Positions 7,110 to 14,409 of a DNA stretch of 32,720 nucleotides are shown here, in pieces. Both the position numbers and the translations under genes were made by a program. Positions within the stretch are counted from its first letter, which is position 1. Each line of letters begins with the position of its first letter. This stretch comes from Hydrogenophilales bacterium (GTDB lineage: Bacteria; Pseudomonadota; Gammaproteobacteria; Burkholderiales; Thiobacteraceae): NCBI GenBank assembly GCA_016235775.1, contig JACRIU010000102.1, forward strand, positions 1 through 32,720, written 5' to 3'. The notes under the pieces are model-generated. The model made no database searches and was not told where the DNA came from. It worked only from the letters and a program-made list of their open reading frames with translations.

Positions 7110-8480
7110 ATGGGCGATAACCAAGTCGATGCAATAAAACTCCCCCCGCATTCGGTGGAAGCCGAGCAATCCGTACTGGGCGGGCTCCTGCTCGAAAACA
7201 CCGCCTGGGAGCGCATCGCCGATCTGATTACCGAGCAGGATTTCTACCGCCACGATCATCGCCTGATCTATCGCCACATCACCAAGCTGCTCGACGGCGG
7301 CAAACCGGCCGATGTGGTGACGGTGTCCGAGTCGCTGGAAAACAGCAACGAGCTGACCACCGTGGGCGGCTTGGCCTATCTCGGCGCCTTGGCGCAAAAC
7401 ACGCCCAGTGCGGCCAACATCCGGCGCTATGCCGAAATCGTGCGCGACCGCGCCATCCTGCGCGGCTTGGTGGAAGTGGGCACGGCCATCGCCGATTCCG
7501 CCTACAACCCCTCCGGCCGTTCGGCGGCCGAGTTGCTCGACGAGGCCGAGGGCAAAGTATTTAAAATTGCCGAAGCCGGCGCACGCGGCAAGCAGGGCTT
7601 CATGGAATTGCAGCCGCTGCTGACCCAAGTGGTAGAGCGCATCGATATGCTGTTCCAGCGCGACAACCCGAGCGACATCACCGGCATCCCCACCGGCTTT
7701 GTCGATCTGGATCGCATGACTTCCGGCTTGCAGCCGGGCGATCTGGTGATCGTCGCAGGGCGGCCCTCGATGGGTAAAACCGCCTTCTCGCTCAACATCG
7801 CCGAAAACGTCGCGCTCGATTCCGGCTTGCCGGTTGCCGTGTTCAGCATGGAGATGGCAGGTACCCAGTTGGTGATGCGCATGATGGGCTCGGTCGGCAA
7901 ACTGGATCAACACAAAGTACGTACCGGGCGTTTGCAGGACGATGACTGGCAGCGGCTCACCTACGCGGTGGGCAAGTTGAACGATGCGCCGCTGTATATC
8001 GACGAATCGGCGGCGCTCACCGCGCTGGATCTGCGCGCCCGAGCGCGCCGTTTGCATCGCCAATGCGGCAAGCTGGGCTTGATCGTTATCGACTATTTGC
8101 AACTCATGTCCGGCTCGAGCCCGGGCGAAAACCGCGCCACCGAAATCTCCGAGATCTCGCGCGGACTCAAAGCGCTGGCAAAAGAGCTGGACGTGCCCGT
8201 GGTCGCGCTGTCGCAGCTTAATCGCAGCCTGGAGCAGCGTCCGAATAAGCGCCCGGTAATGTCCGATCTGCGCGAATCCGGCGCCATCGAGCAAGACGCC
8301 GACGTGATTTTGTTCATCTACCGCGATGAAGTGTACAACCCGGAGACGCCGGAAAAAGGCATTTCCGAAATCATCATCGGCAAGCAGCGTAACGGCCCGA
8401 TCGGCACCGTGCGCCTGGCGTTTCAGGGCGAGTACACGCGCTTCGAGAATTTGGCGCATGGGAGCTACCAAGATCGATAA
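7110..8480 (+). CDS. dnaB: Replicative DNA helicase
   Basis: 456 aa, a typical length, with no intein. The N-terminal DnaB domain (PHSVEAEQSVLGGLLLEN) is followed by the RecA-like helicase domain. Walker A is GRPSMGKTAFSLNIA, Walker B-type is LIVIDYLQLM, and the DLRESGAIEQDADVILFIYRDE motif follows. It forms the hexameric 5'-3' helicase at the replication fork. The Shine-Dalgarno before ATG 7110 is weak. It follows the rplI terminator by about 80 bases and precedes alr. Confidence 0.97.
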   Translation: MGDNQVDAIKLPPHSVEAEQSVLGGLLLENTAWERIADLITEQDFYRHDHRLIYRHITKLLDGGKPADVVTVSESLENSNELTTVGGLAYLGALAQNTPSAANIRRYAEIVRDRAILRGLVEVGTAIADSAYNPSGRSAAELLDEAEGKVFKIAEAGARGKQGFMELQPLLTQVVERIDMLFQRDNPSDITGIPTGFVDLDRMTSGLQPGDLVIVAGRPSMGKTAFSLNIAENVALDSGLPVAVFSMEMAGTQLVMRMMGSVGKLDQHKVRTGRLQDDDWQRLTYAVGKLNDAPLYIDESAALTALDLRARARRLHRQCGKLGLIVIDYLQLMSGSSPGENRATEISEISRGLKALAKELDVPVVALSQLNRSLEQRPNKRPVMSDLRESGAIEQDADVILFIYRDEVYNPETPEKGISEIIIGKQRNGPIGTVRLAFQGEYTRFENLAHGSYQDR

Positions 8481-8507
8481 GTTGCAACTCGCGCAGCGAG
8501 CCTGCGT

Positions 8508-8548
8508 CCCTCTCTCCCGCAAGCGGGAGAGAGCTAGGAGAGAGGGGA
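8508..8548. repeat. Extragenic inverted repeat between dnaB and alr
   Basis: Perfect 11-bp arms CTCTCTCCCGC (8510-8520) and GCGGGAGAGAG (8523-8533), followed by a second complementary GGAGAGAGGGG block (8538-8548). No T run follows. This CTCTCCCGC-GCGGGAGAG type of palindrome is widespread between genes in Proteobacteria. It could act as an mRNA-stabilising or attenuating hairpin. Confidence 0.6.
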
Positions 8549-8585
8549 AGAGTCCTCGCAAACAGGGACACGGCAGCCATAAACC

Positions 8586-9656
8586 ATGACCCGCCCCATC
8601 CAAGCCATCATTCATCCCGCAGCACTCGTCAACAATCTCCTCGTCGCGCGTCAAGCCGCGCCGTCCGCCAAGATCATGTCCGTAGTGAAGGCGAATGGCT
8701 ATGGCCACGGTTTATTGCGCGTGGCGAAAGCGCTGGAGGATAGCGACGGTTTCGCGGTGTTAAGCGTGGGGGAAGCGGTGCGTTTGCGCGAAGCCGGGTT
8801 CACCCAGCCGATCTTGCTGTTGGAAGGCGTGTTCCATTCCGGTGAATTGAGCATCGTGTCGGAGTTGGGTTTGAGCATTGTCGTGCATAGCGTCGAGCAG
8901 ATCGAGATGCTCAAGCGTGGCTGGTCGCCGGTGAAACTCAATATTTTTCTCAAACTGAATACCGGCATGAATCGTTTGGGCTTCGCGCCGGATGCGTTTC
9001 CATCCGCTTTAGCCACGCTTCAAGCTTGCGCAATTGTCGGCCAGATCACGCTCATGACGCATTTTGCGACAGCGGATGAAGCGGCGGGGGTGAGCGATCA
9101 ACTCACGCGCTTCAAGGCGCTGACGCAGGACATCGCCTTGCCGCGCAGCCTGGCCAATTCCGCCGCCTGCCTGCGATATCCAGAAACCCACGGCGATTGG
9201 GTGCGGCCGGGCATCATGCTCTATGGTGCATCGCCCTTCGCCACGCAGCACGCCGACGATCTGGGCTTGCAGCCTGCGATGAGCTTGGTTTCTGAAATAA
9301 TCGGAATTCAAAACGTGAAAGCCGGCGAGCCTGTCGGCTATGGCGGCACTTACCGCGCCGAACGCGCTATGCGCATCGGCATCGTCGCCTGCGGTTATGC
9401 CGATGGCTACCCGCGGCATGCCGGGACCGGTACGCCGATTCTGGTCATGGGCCGGCGCACCCGCACCCTGGGCTGCGTGTCCATGGATATGCTGGCGGTC
9501 GATCTGAGCGAAATGCCTGATGCCGGTGTCGGCAGCCCGGTCACGCTGTGGGGTGAAGGGCTGTCCGTGGAAGAGGTTGCGCGTGCCGCGGGCACGATCA
9601 GCTACGAATTATTGTGCGCCCGCGCCGAGCGGGTGCCCGTGGTTGAAGGGGCGTGA
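8586..9656 (+). CDS. alr: Alanine racemase
   Basis: 356 aa. It makes D-alanine from L-alanine for peptidoglycan, with PLP as cofactor. The PLP lysine lies in SVVKANGYGHG near residue 35, the second catalytic Tyr in the GYADGYPR region, and the family pattern NTGMNRLGF is present. It is the usual length and has no signal peptide, as expected for a biosynthetic cytoplasmic Alr. It follows dnaB by about 105 bases, which hold only the inverted repeat. The ribosome site before ATG 8586 is poor. Confidence 0.96.
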   Translation: MTRPIQAIIHPAALVNNLLVARQAAPSAKIMSVVKANGYGHGLLRVAKALEDSDGFAVLSVGEAVRLREAGFTQPILLLEGVFHSGELSIVSELGLSIVVHSVEQIEMLKRGWSPVKLNIFLKLNTGMNRLGFAPDAFPSALATLQACAIVGQITLMTHFATADEAAGVSDQLTRFKALTQDIALPRSLANSAACLRYPETHGDWVRPGIMLYGASPFATQHADDLGLQPAMSLVSEIIGIQNVKAGEPVGYGGTYRAERAMRIGIVACGYADGYPRHAGTGTPILVMGRRTRTLGCVSMDMLAVDLSEMPDAGVGSPVTLWGEGLSVEEVARAAGTISYELLCARAERVPVVEGA

Positions 9657-9759
9657 TGGCGCGGGTTATCGTCGTCGCACGATCCGGCGGGGGGCGATAG
9701 GGGTGTCTGAACCCCATTTACTCCAAAAGTCATTGGAAAAACACGATTACAGCGCAGAA

Positions 9760-10155
9760 ATGCGCAAGCACAATTCGCTGACCGTGCGCCTTGCATTTCT
9801 GGCGCTCGGTACGCTGTTTCTGGCGCTCGGCATTGCCGGCGCTTTCCTGCCCGTGCTGCCAACCACGCCATTCATGCTGTTGGCCGCCGCCTGCTATGCG
9901 CGTGCATCGGCGCGTTTCTACAACGGGTTGCTCAACAACCGCATGTTCGGCCCGGCCATCCTCGAATGGCGGCGCTACCGCAGCATTCCCTATCGGGTGA
10001 AATGGACCGCCATCATTCTCATGGCGGTAACGCTGAGCATCTCGATTGTGTTTTACGTGCCCTGGCCGGAACTGCAGGCCGTGCTGGCGATTTTCGGCAT
10101 ACTGCTCGGCGCCTATCTCTATAACATCCCGTCGCGCGACCGGCCGCGTCGCTGA
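9760..10155 (+). CDS. DUF454 (YbaN-family) inner-membrane protein
   Basis: 131 aa from ATG 9760. Segments LAFLALGTLFLALGIAGAFLPVLPTTPFMLLAAACYA and WTAIILMAVTLSISIVFYV-AVLAIFGILLGAYLYN give three to four membrane helices. The LGxxGxxLPxLPTTPF pattern defines DUF454. Function is unknown. An in-frame GTG at 9703 would add 19 residues and is the alternative start; neither has a strong Shine-Dalgarno. It lies about 100 bases after alr, possibly cotranscribed. Confidence 0.85.
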   Translation: MRKHNSLTVRLAFLALGTLFLALGIAGAFLPVLPTTPFMLLAAACYARASARFYNGLLNNRMFGPAILEWRRYRSIPYRVKWTAIILMAVTLSISIVFYVPWPELQAVLAIFGILLGAYLYNIPSRDRPRR

Positions 10156-10409
10156 GGGTAAGCGCCGGCAGCGGCCGAAGCGGCTGGACGCATCGCGTGT
10201 ATCAGCACAAGCGTAGGCGTCCGGAAAATGGCCGGTGGTTTTAAGAGAAAATGGTCTTTATACTTCTTATGCTCGCGATCCGCCATGCGACGGCGATCCT
10301 CTCGGCGCGGCAGGCCATGTGATGGTGCGCGATGCTGCCCCGGGCGTTGCCGGGTTTGTAAGCAAGACTGACCGAAAACACCTGATTTTTCTTAATTCAA
10401 GGAGCAAGC
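10156..10409. other. Non-coding gap before the small HMA-like gene
   Basis: I see no credible gene and no clean sigma-70 promoter. A TTATAC/TATGCT-rich patch at about 10256-10271 may hold a -10 element, but no -35 fits well. The last bases carry the AAGGAG that serves the next gene. Confidence 0.35.
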
Positions 10410-10667
10410 ATGAAAATCGAAATTCTCAATATCGCCACCCCAATCAACGCAGAAGCAGCCGAACGGGCCGGCGCAAGCCTGAAGGCGATACCCGGCGTGC
10501 ACGACGTGTCGTTTCTCGACTCCCCGGCGCGCCTGCACGCTCAAATCGATGACGCTGCGCCGGCCCGGGCGGAACTGGTGGCGGTGCTCGCCAAGGCCGG
10601 CGTGCAGGTCGAAGAGGAACGGCGCACGCATGCGATCGGCAGTTGTTGCGGCGGCTGCGGCAGCTAG
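10410..10667 (+). CDS. Small HMA-like protein with Cys-rich C-terminus
   Basis: 85 aa, cytoplasmic. The pattern from MKIEILNIATP through AIPGVHDVSFLDSPARLHAQIDD to LVAVLAKAGVQVEEE follows the beta-alpha-beta-beta-alpha-beta order of heavy-metal-associated (ferredoxin-like) domains. The usual metal-binding CxxC after the first strand is absent (here TPINAEAA). The protein ends instead in SCCGGCGS, with three Cys in a flexible tail that could bind a metal. AAGGAG lies seven bases before ATG 10410. It stands alone between DUF454 and radA. The fold is inferred and the metal unknown. Confidence 0.7.
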   Translation: MKIEILNIATPINAEAAERAGASLKAIPGVHDVSFLDSPARLHAQIDDAAPARAELVAVLAKAGVQVEEERRTHAIGSCCGGCGS

Positions 10668-10745
10668 CATCGGGAATACAAGCGATTGGGGCAAACCGTA
10701 GCGCGTTGGCTGTTGGCTTAGCCCCTGCCTGTATAACGCAATTCA

Positions 10746-10829
10746 ATGCGGCGTAAGTTGATGGTGTTTACCACCGGCAAAGACTTCGCCGCCTACCGGC
10801 GCTATATCGGCGTGAATTTGCATGGCTAA
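10746..10829 (+). CDS. Possible 27-aa upstream ORF overlapping the radA start
   Basis: ATG 10746 (or in-frame ATG 10761) opens an ORF, MRRKLMVFTTGKDFAAYRRY onward, whose TAA at 10827-10829 overlaps the first codons of radA (ATG 10822). It has no obvious Shine-Dalgarno. radA's own site is also weak, so translational coupling is conceivable. It may equally be chance or a gene remnant. Confidence 0.25.
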   Translation: MRRKLMVFTTGKDFAAYRRYIGVNLHG

Positions 10830-12183
10830 GGCAAAAACCATCTATACCTGCACCGAATGCGGCGGCCAAAGCCTTAAATGGCAAGGCCAATGTCCGCATT
10901 GCACCGCTTGGAACACGCTGGTCGAAACCATCGCCGAAGCGACCCCCGGCGCGGGCGCTAACCGTTTTAGCGCCCTGGCGGCCGATGGCCGTGTGCAAAC
11001 CCTGGCGGAAGTAGATGCGGTCGAGGTGCCGCGCGCCCCGACCGGCGTGGCGGAACTGGATCGCGTGCTGGGCGGCGGCTTGGTCGAAGGCGCGGTAGTA
11101 TTGATCGGCGGCGACCCCGGCATCGGCAAATCGACGCTGTTGCTGCAAGCCTTGGCGCATATGAGCACGGCGCAAAAAGTGCTGTATGTGAGCGGCGAGG
11201 AATCGCCGCAGCAGATCGCGCTGCGCGCCAGGCGGCTCGCGCTCGATGCGCAATCCGTCACACTGCTGGCCGAGATCAGCCTGGAAAAAATTATCAGCAC
11301 CCTGAAGCGCGAGCAGCCCAAGGTCGCGGTCATCGACTCGATTCAAACCGTGTATTCCGAGGCGCTGCAATCGGCGCCGGGCAGCGTGGCGCAGGTGCGC
11401 GAATGCGCGGCGCAGCTCACGCGCTACGCCAAGCAGGCCGGCACCTCGATCATTTTCGTCGGCCATGTCACGACAGAGGGCGCGCTGGCCGGGCCGCGCG
11501 TGTTGGAGCATATCGTCGATACCGTGCTGTATTTCGAAGGCGAGACTTCTTCCAGCTTTCGTTTAGTGCGCGCCTTCAAGAACCGCTTCGGCGCGGTAAA
11601 TGAATTAGGCGTGTTCGCCATGACCGAAAAAGGGCTGCGTGAGGTGAGCAACCCGTCGGCGCTGTTCCTGTCCCACCACGGGCAGGAAGTGCCGGGCTCC
11701 TGCGTGATGGTGACGCAGGAGGGCACTCGCCCGCTGCTGGTCGAGATTCAAGCGCTGGTGGACGAGGCGCATGCGCCCAATCCGCGCCGGCTTACGGTGG
11801 GGTTGGAGCAAAACCGGCTGGCCATGCTGCTTGCGGTGCTGCACCGGCATGGCGGCATCGCCTGTTTCGATCAAGACGTATTCGTGAATGCGGTGGGCGG
11901 CGTGCGCATCACCGAGCCGGCGGCGGATCTGGCGGTGTTGCTGGCGATTGTTTCCTCGCTCAAGAATAAGCCGCTACCAGGCAAAATGGTGGTTTTTGGT
12001 GAGGTCGGGCTGGCCGGCGAGGTGCGCCCGGTACAGCGCGGTCAGGAAAGATTGAAAGAAGCCGCTAAACTTGGCTTTACTCGTGCCGTTATTCCCAAAG
12101 CAAACCGGCCAAAACAGGCCATAGCCGGGATGGAAATCATAACGGTGGAACGGCTGGAACAAGCAGTTGCGAATTGCTGGTAA
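10822..12183 (+). CDS. radA: DNA repair protein RadA
   Basis: 453 aa, normal length. It starts with a C4 zinc finger (CTECGGQSLKWQGQCPHC) and has a RecA-like ATPase with Walker A GGDPGIGKST. The RadA-specific KNRFG motif and a C-terminal Lon-protease-like domain (about 300-450, ADLAVLLAIVSSLKNKPLPG) follow. RadA branch-migrates recombination intermediates. A sigma-70 promoter for the next operon lies over its last codons. Confidence 0.96.
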   Translation: MAKAKTIYTCTECGGQSLKWQGQCPHCTAWNTLVETIAEATPGAGANRFSALAADGRVQTLAEVDAVEVPRAPTGVAELDRVLGGGLVEGAVVLIGGDPGIGKSTLLLQALAHMSTAQKVLYVSGEESPQQIALRARRLALDAQSVTLLAEISLEKIISTLKREQPKVAVIDSIQTVYSEALQSAPGSVAQVRECAAQLTRYAKQAGTSIIFVGHVTTEGALAGPRVLEHIVDTVLYFEGETSSSFRLVRAFKNRFGAVNELGVFAMTEKGLREVSNPSALFLSHHGQEVPGSCVMVTQEGTRPLLVEIQALVDEAHAPNPRRLTVGLEQNRLAMLLAVLHRHGGIACFDQDVFVNAVGGVRITEPAADLAVLLAIVSSLKNKPLPGKMVVFGEVGLAGEVRPVQRGQERLKEAAKLGFTRAVIPKANRPKQAIAGMEIITVERLEQAVANCW

Positions 12184-12195
12184 GCACCCTATAAT
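12167..12195 (+). promoter_or_regulatory. Sigma-70 promoter of the PP2C-FHA operon
   Basis: TTGCGA (12167-12172), 17 bases, TATAAT (12190-12195). These are the same hexamers and spacing as the rpsF promoter at 5446. The -35 lies inside the end of radA. Expected start near 12202, giving a 5' leader of about 75 nt before the mini-ORF. Confidence 0.8.
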
Positions 12196-12277
12196 GACAA
12201 CGTAATTTTCCATGATTTCATAATATGGGAAATGCGCAAAATAACAGATAATTAACTGTTAAGAGGTGATTTTTCCA

Positions 12278-12325
12278 ATGCACACTGTCGAGATCGAGCG
12301 TCCGCGTCAATCGGGGCGATACTAA
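12278..12325 (+). CDS. 15-codon leader ORF abutting the PP2C start
   Basis: ATG 12278 encodes MHTVEIERPRQSGRY and stops with TAA at 12323-12325. The phosphatase GTG begins at the very next base. A strong Shine-Dalgarno (AAGAGGTGAT, 12261-12270) serves this ORF, whereas the GTG has none of its own. This suggests that the phosphatase is translated by reinitiation or coupling. Too short for homology judgement. Confidence 0.55.
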   Translation: MHTVEIERPRQSGRY

Positions 12326-13135
12326 GTGGAAGCCGCACAAACAATCGCGCCTGAATGGCACCCCAACCCGTCGCGCGCGACACAGCTAATCTGTGCCGCG
12401 CGTTCCGATGTTGGGCGGGTACGCAACAGCAACGAAGATAGCCTCGACTTCGATGCCGAGACTGGCCTTTTGGTGCTGGCTGACGGAATGGGCGGGTGCA
12501 ACGGCGGTGAAATCGCGAGTGCGATGGCGGTCAACATCGTCTCCAACGAGTTCCGCCAATTGGCTTTGACCCTCCCCCAAGAGGAGTCAAACACCCCTGG
12601 TTTGAGCCAGGTGGCCGTGCGTTTGTGTACCGCGATCGCCAAGGCGAATCGCGAGATTTTTCAGTTGGGCCTGATGCAATCGCACCTGTCCGGCATGGGC
12701 ACCACGCTGGTCACGGCTTTGTTTTGCGGCGCCCGCGTCACCATCGCCAGCATCGGCGATTCACGCGTATATCGCTTGCGCCAGGGGCATTTTGAGCAGC
12801 TCACGGTGGATCATACCGTGGTGCAGGAGCAGATCGAGTATGGGCTGATTACGCCCGAGCAGGCTCGTTTCGCCGGCAACCGCGGCCTGATCACGCGCGC
12901 GCTGGGAGTGGAGGCGGGCATTGAGGTCGATGTGCAAGAGCAGCCGGTGCTCCCGGGTGATGTGTTTCTGTTGTGCTCGGATGGCCTCTTCGACATGCTG
13001 GACGATCAAGAGATTCAATTCGTGATCGATCATGCCGAAGGCGAGCTGGAGGCGGCGGCGCATCAGTTAATCGATACCGCCAATCACAAGGGCGGATACG
13101 ACAATATTTCGCTGATTCTGGCGCGGGCAAATTAA
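12326..13135 (+). CDS. PP2C-family Ser/Thr protein phosphatase (first copy)
   Basis: 269 aa. Metal-binding and catalytic motifs are intact: RNSNEDS, LVLADGMGG, GMGTTLV, IGDSRVYRLRQG, ITRALG, LCSDGLFDML and YDNISLIL. It belongs to the Stp1/PppA group that dephosphorylates proteins modified by Hanks-type kinases. No membrane segment, so cytoplasmic. The GTG 12326 start is the only plausible in-frame start before the first motif. It forms an operon with the FHA gene at 13170 and is close in sequence to the second phosphatase at 16264. Its likely substrates are the kinase at 14410-15945 and that kinase's targets. Confidence 0.93.
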   Translation: MEAAQTIAPEWHPNPSRATQLICAARSDVGRVRNSNEDSLDFDAETGLLVLADGMGGCNGGEIASAMAVNIVSNEFRQLALTLPQEESNTPGLSQVAVRLCTAIAKANREIFQLGLMQSHLSGMGTTLVTALFCGARVTIASIGDSRVYRLRQGHFEQLTVDHTVVQEQIEYGLITPEQARFAGNRGLITRALGVEAGIEVDVQEQPVLPGDVFLLCSDGLFDMLDDQEIQFVIDHAEGELEAAAHQLIDTANHKGGYDNISLILARAN

Positions 13136-13160
13136 GCCTGCCGCCGGGCCGGCGGCAGGC
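13136..13160. repeat. 25-bp perfect palindrome between phosphatase and FHA genes
   Basis: Arms GCCTGCCGCCGG (13136-13147) and CCGGCGGCAGGC (13149-13160) around one central G, starting right after the phosphatase stop. No T tract follows. It lies nine bases before ATG 13170 and covers part of the region expected to hold the ribosome site, so it could lower FHA translation or act as a partial terminator. Confidence 0.6.
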
Positions 13161-13169
13161 GGTGGCAGC

Positions 13170-13922
13170 ATGTCCAAACTGATTGTTTACGACCAGAACG
13201 GCAATGTCCTCAAAGAGCGGCAGCTTGATCGCGAGCGCATCAAGATCGGCCGCCGCGCCGATAGCGATATTCAACTTGATCATCTTTCGGTAAGCGGCGA
13301 GCATGCGCTGATTACCAACATCCGCAATGATTCCTTCCTGCAGGACTTGGGCAGTACCAATGGCGTACGGGTGAATGGCCGCCTGGTCAAAAATCACCAT
13401 TTGCAGGACGGTGACGAAATCAACATCGCGGTCTTCAACCTGAAATTTCAGTTCGAGCCCTGGATCATGCCGGAGAGCAGTTGGGCGACGACCATCGCCA
13501 AGGTTGCGAAGCACACTGCGATTCAAACGGCGACCCGCTCGGAGGATACCCTGTTCGAAATCGGCCACGACGACGGTTTGGGATTGACGCGCGAATTACT
13601 CTCTCAACGCATGGCGCCCAATACACAGGCCGGGGAGGACGATGCGACGGCGGTGGATTCGGGTTCGGGCGTGTTGCGATTGATGGGGGGGCATGGCGCC
13701 GGCAAACAACTGGAGCTCGACAAGCCGGTGTTGACCTTGGGCAAACCCGGCATTCAAACCGCCGTCATCGGCAAAAAATCCGCTGGGTATTTCCTGACTT
13801 ATGTCGAGGGGGGCAGCTATCCGCTGGTGAATGGCGTGGAAGTAGGGGCAACACCCTATCACTTGAAAGATCACGACATTATCGAAGTGGCGGGAACGCG
13901 GCTGGAGTTTTTTTATAAGTGA
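13170..13922 (+). CDS. FHA-domain protein (first copy)
   Basis: 250 aa. The N-terminal FHA domain (about 1-95) has the phosphothreonine-binding pattern IGRRADSDIQLDHLSVSGEHA and LGSTNGVRVNG. A linker of about 60 residues leads to a C-terminal FHA-like domain (about 165-250) with LTLGKPG and PLVNGVEV but without the canonical GR-SxxH residues. The second domain may therefore be structural. No signal peptide or membrane helix. It is probably an adaptor that docks phosphorylated kinase or targets. The gene follows the PP2C gene by 34 bases and has a paralogue at 17091. Confidence 0.9.
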   Translation: MSKLIVYDQNGNVLKERQLDRERIKIGRRADSDIQLDHLSVSGEHALITNIRNDSFLQDLGSTNGVRVNGRLVKNHHLQDGDEINIAVFNLKFQFEPWIMPESSWATTIAKVAKHTAIQTATRSEDTLFEIGHDDGLGLTRELLSQRMAPNTQAGEDDATAVDSGSGVLRLMGGHGAGKQLELDKPVLTLGKPGIQTAVIGKKSAGYFLTYVEGGSYPLVNGVEVGATPYHLKDHDIIEVAGTRLEFFYK

Positions 13923-13926
13923 TTGC

Positions 13927-13966
13927 CTGGCGTTGACTGGGCGTTGACTGGGCGTTAACTGGCGTA
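13927..13966. repeat. Short tandem repeat, about 3.5 copies of an 11-bp unit
   Basis: Units of CTGGGCGTTGA with small variations (CTGGCGTTGA, CTGGGCGTTGA, CTGGGCGTTAA, CTGGCGTA) fill the gap between the convergent FHA and lipoprotein genes. No terminator hairpin is evident here. Confidence 0.7.
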
Positions 13967-13978
13967 GGCCAATAGCCA

Positions 13979-14398
13979 TCACGGTTTTATCTTTCCCCGC
14001 GACAACAATTCGGCGCGCACCCCCGTGTAAACGGGCCCCCACAAGGGGTGGCCGATTTCGGTGCGATCCAGCTTGAAGCCCGGATCGAGATCAAATGCGC
14101 GGCGGAATTCGTCACGGCATTGCCGTTCTTGATTCGACGAGCAGTAGATGAAGGCCAAGTGCTTGTGCGCGGTAACTTTGTCGGAATCGAATGCGAGGCC
14201 AAGATTGAGCGCATCCAGCAGGCTTTTTTGCGCCGCTTTCAGTTCGCCATCCTCATATTGCTGAATGCCGGCATTGAGCGCTTGTTCCGCCTTGCGCGGG
14301 GAGAGTTTATCTACGCCGGTATCGCGTGAAAATAGCGAGGAGCAGCCGGCTGTGAGCAATACAAGCGTAGCCAGGACAAGCCAGCGGGATGGGTTCAT
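13979..14398 (-). CDS. TssQ-like (T6SS-associated) TPR lipoprotein
   Basis: 139 aa from ATG 14398. Lipoprotein signal peptide LATLVLLTAGCSS with the lipobox Cys near residue 17, then LSPRKAEQALNAGIQQYEDGELKAAQKSLLDALNLGL and VTAHKHLAFIYC, forming TPR-like helices. It closes with FKLDRTEIGHPLWGPVY. This pattern resembles the family named TssQ in betaproteobacteria. ATG 14398 has GGAG six bases upstream. An in-frame ATG at 14410 overlaps the kinase stop as TAATG and is the alternative. Cotranscribed with the kinase, it probably sits in an envelope membrane and may feed information to the kinase's periplasmic part. The family name is a recognition, not a proven function. Confidence 0.72.
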   Translation of the reverse strand: MNPSRWLVLATLVLLTAGCSSLFSRDTGVDKLSPRKAEQALNAGIQQYEDGELKAAQKSLLDALNLGLAFDSDKVTAHKHLAFIYCSSNQERQCRDEFRRAFDLDPGFKLDRTEIGHPLWGPVYTGVRAELLSRGKIKP

Positions 14399-14409
14399 GG
14401 TCGGCTCCA

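Noticed and set aside
7068-8708. 546-codon ORF on the minus strand opposite dnaB
   Set aside because: It lies over dnaB, has composition typical of an antisense shadow in GC-rich DNA and no recognisable domain.
9520-9759. Long N-terminal extension of the DUF454 gene
   Set aside because: It overlaps alr out of frame and does not resemble the family, which starts at the hydrophobic MRKHNSLTVRLAF region.
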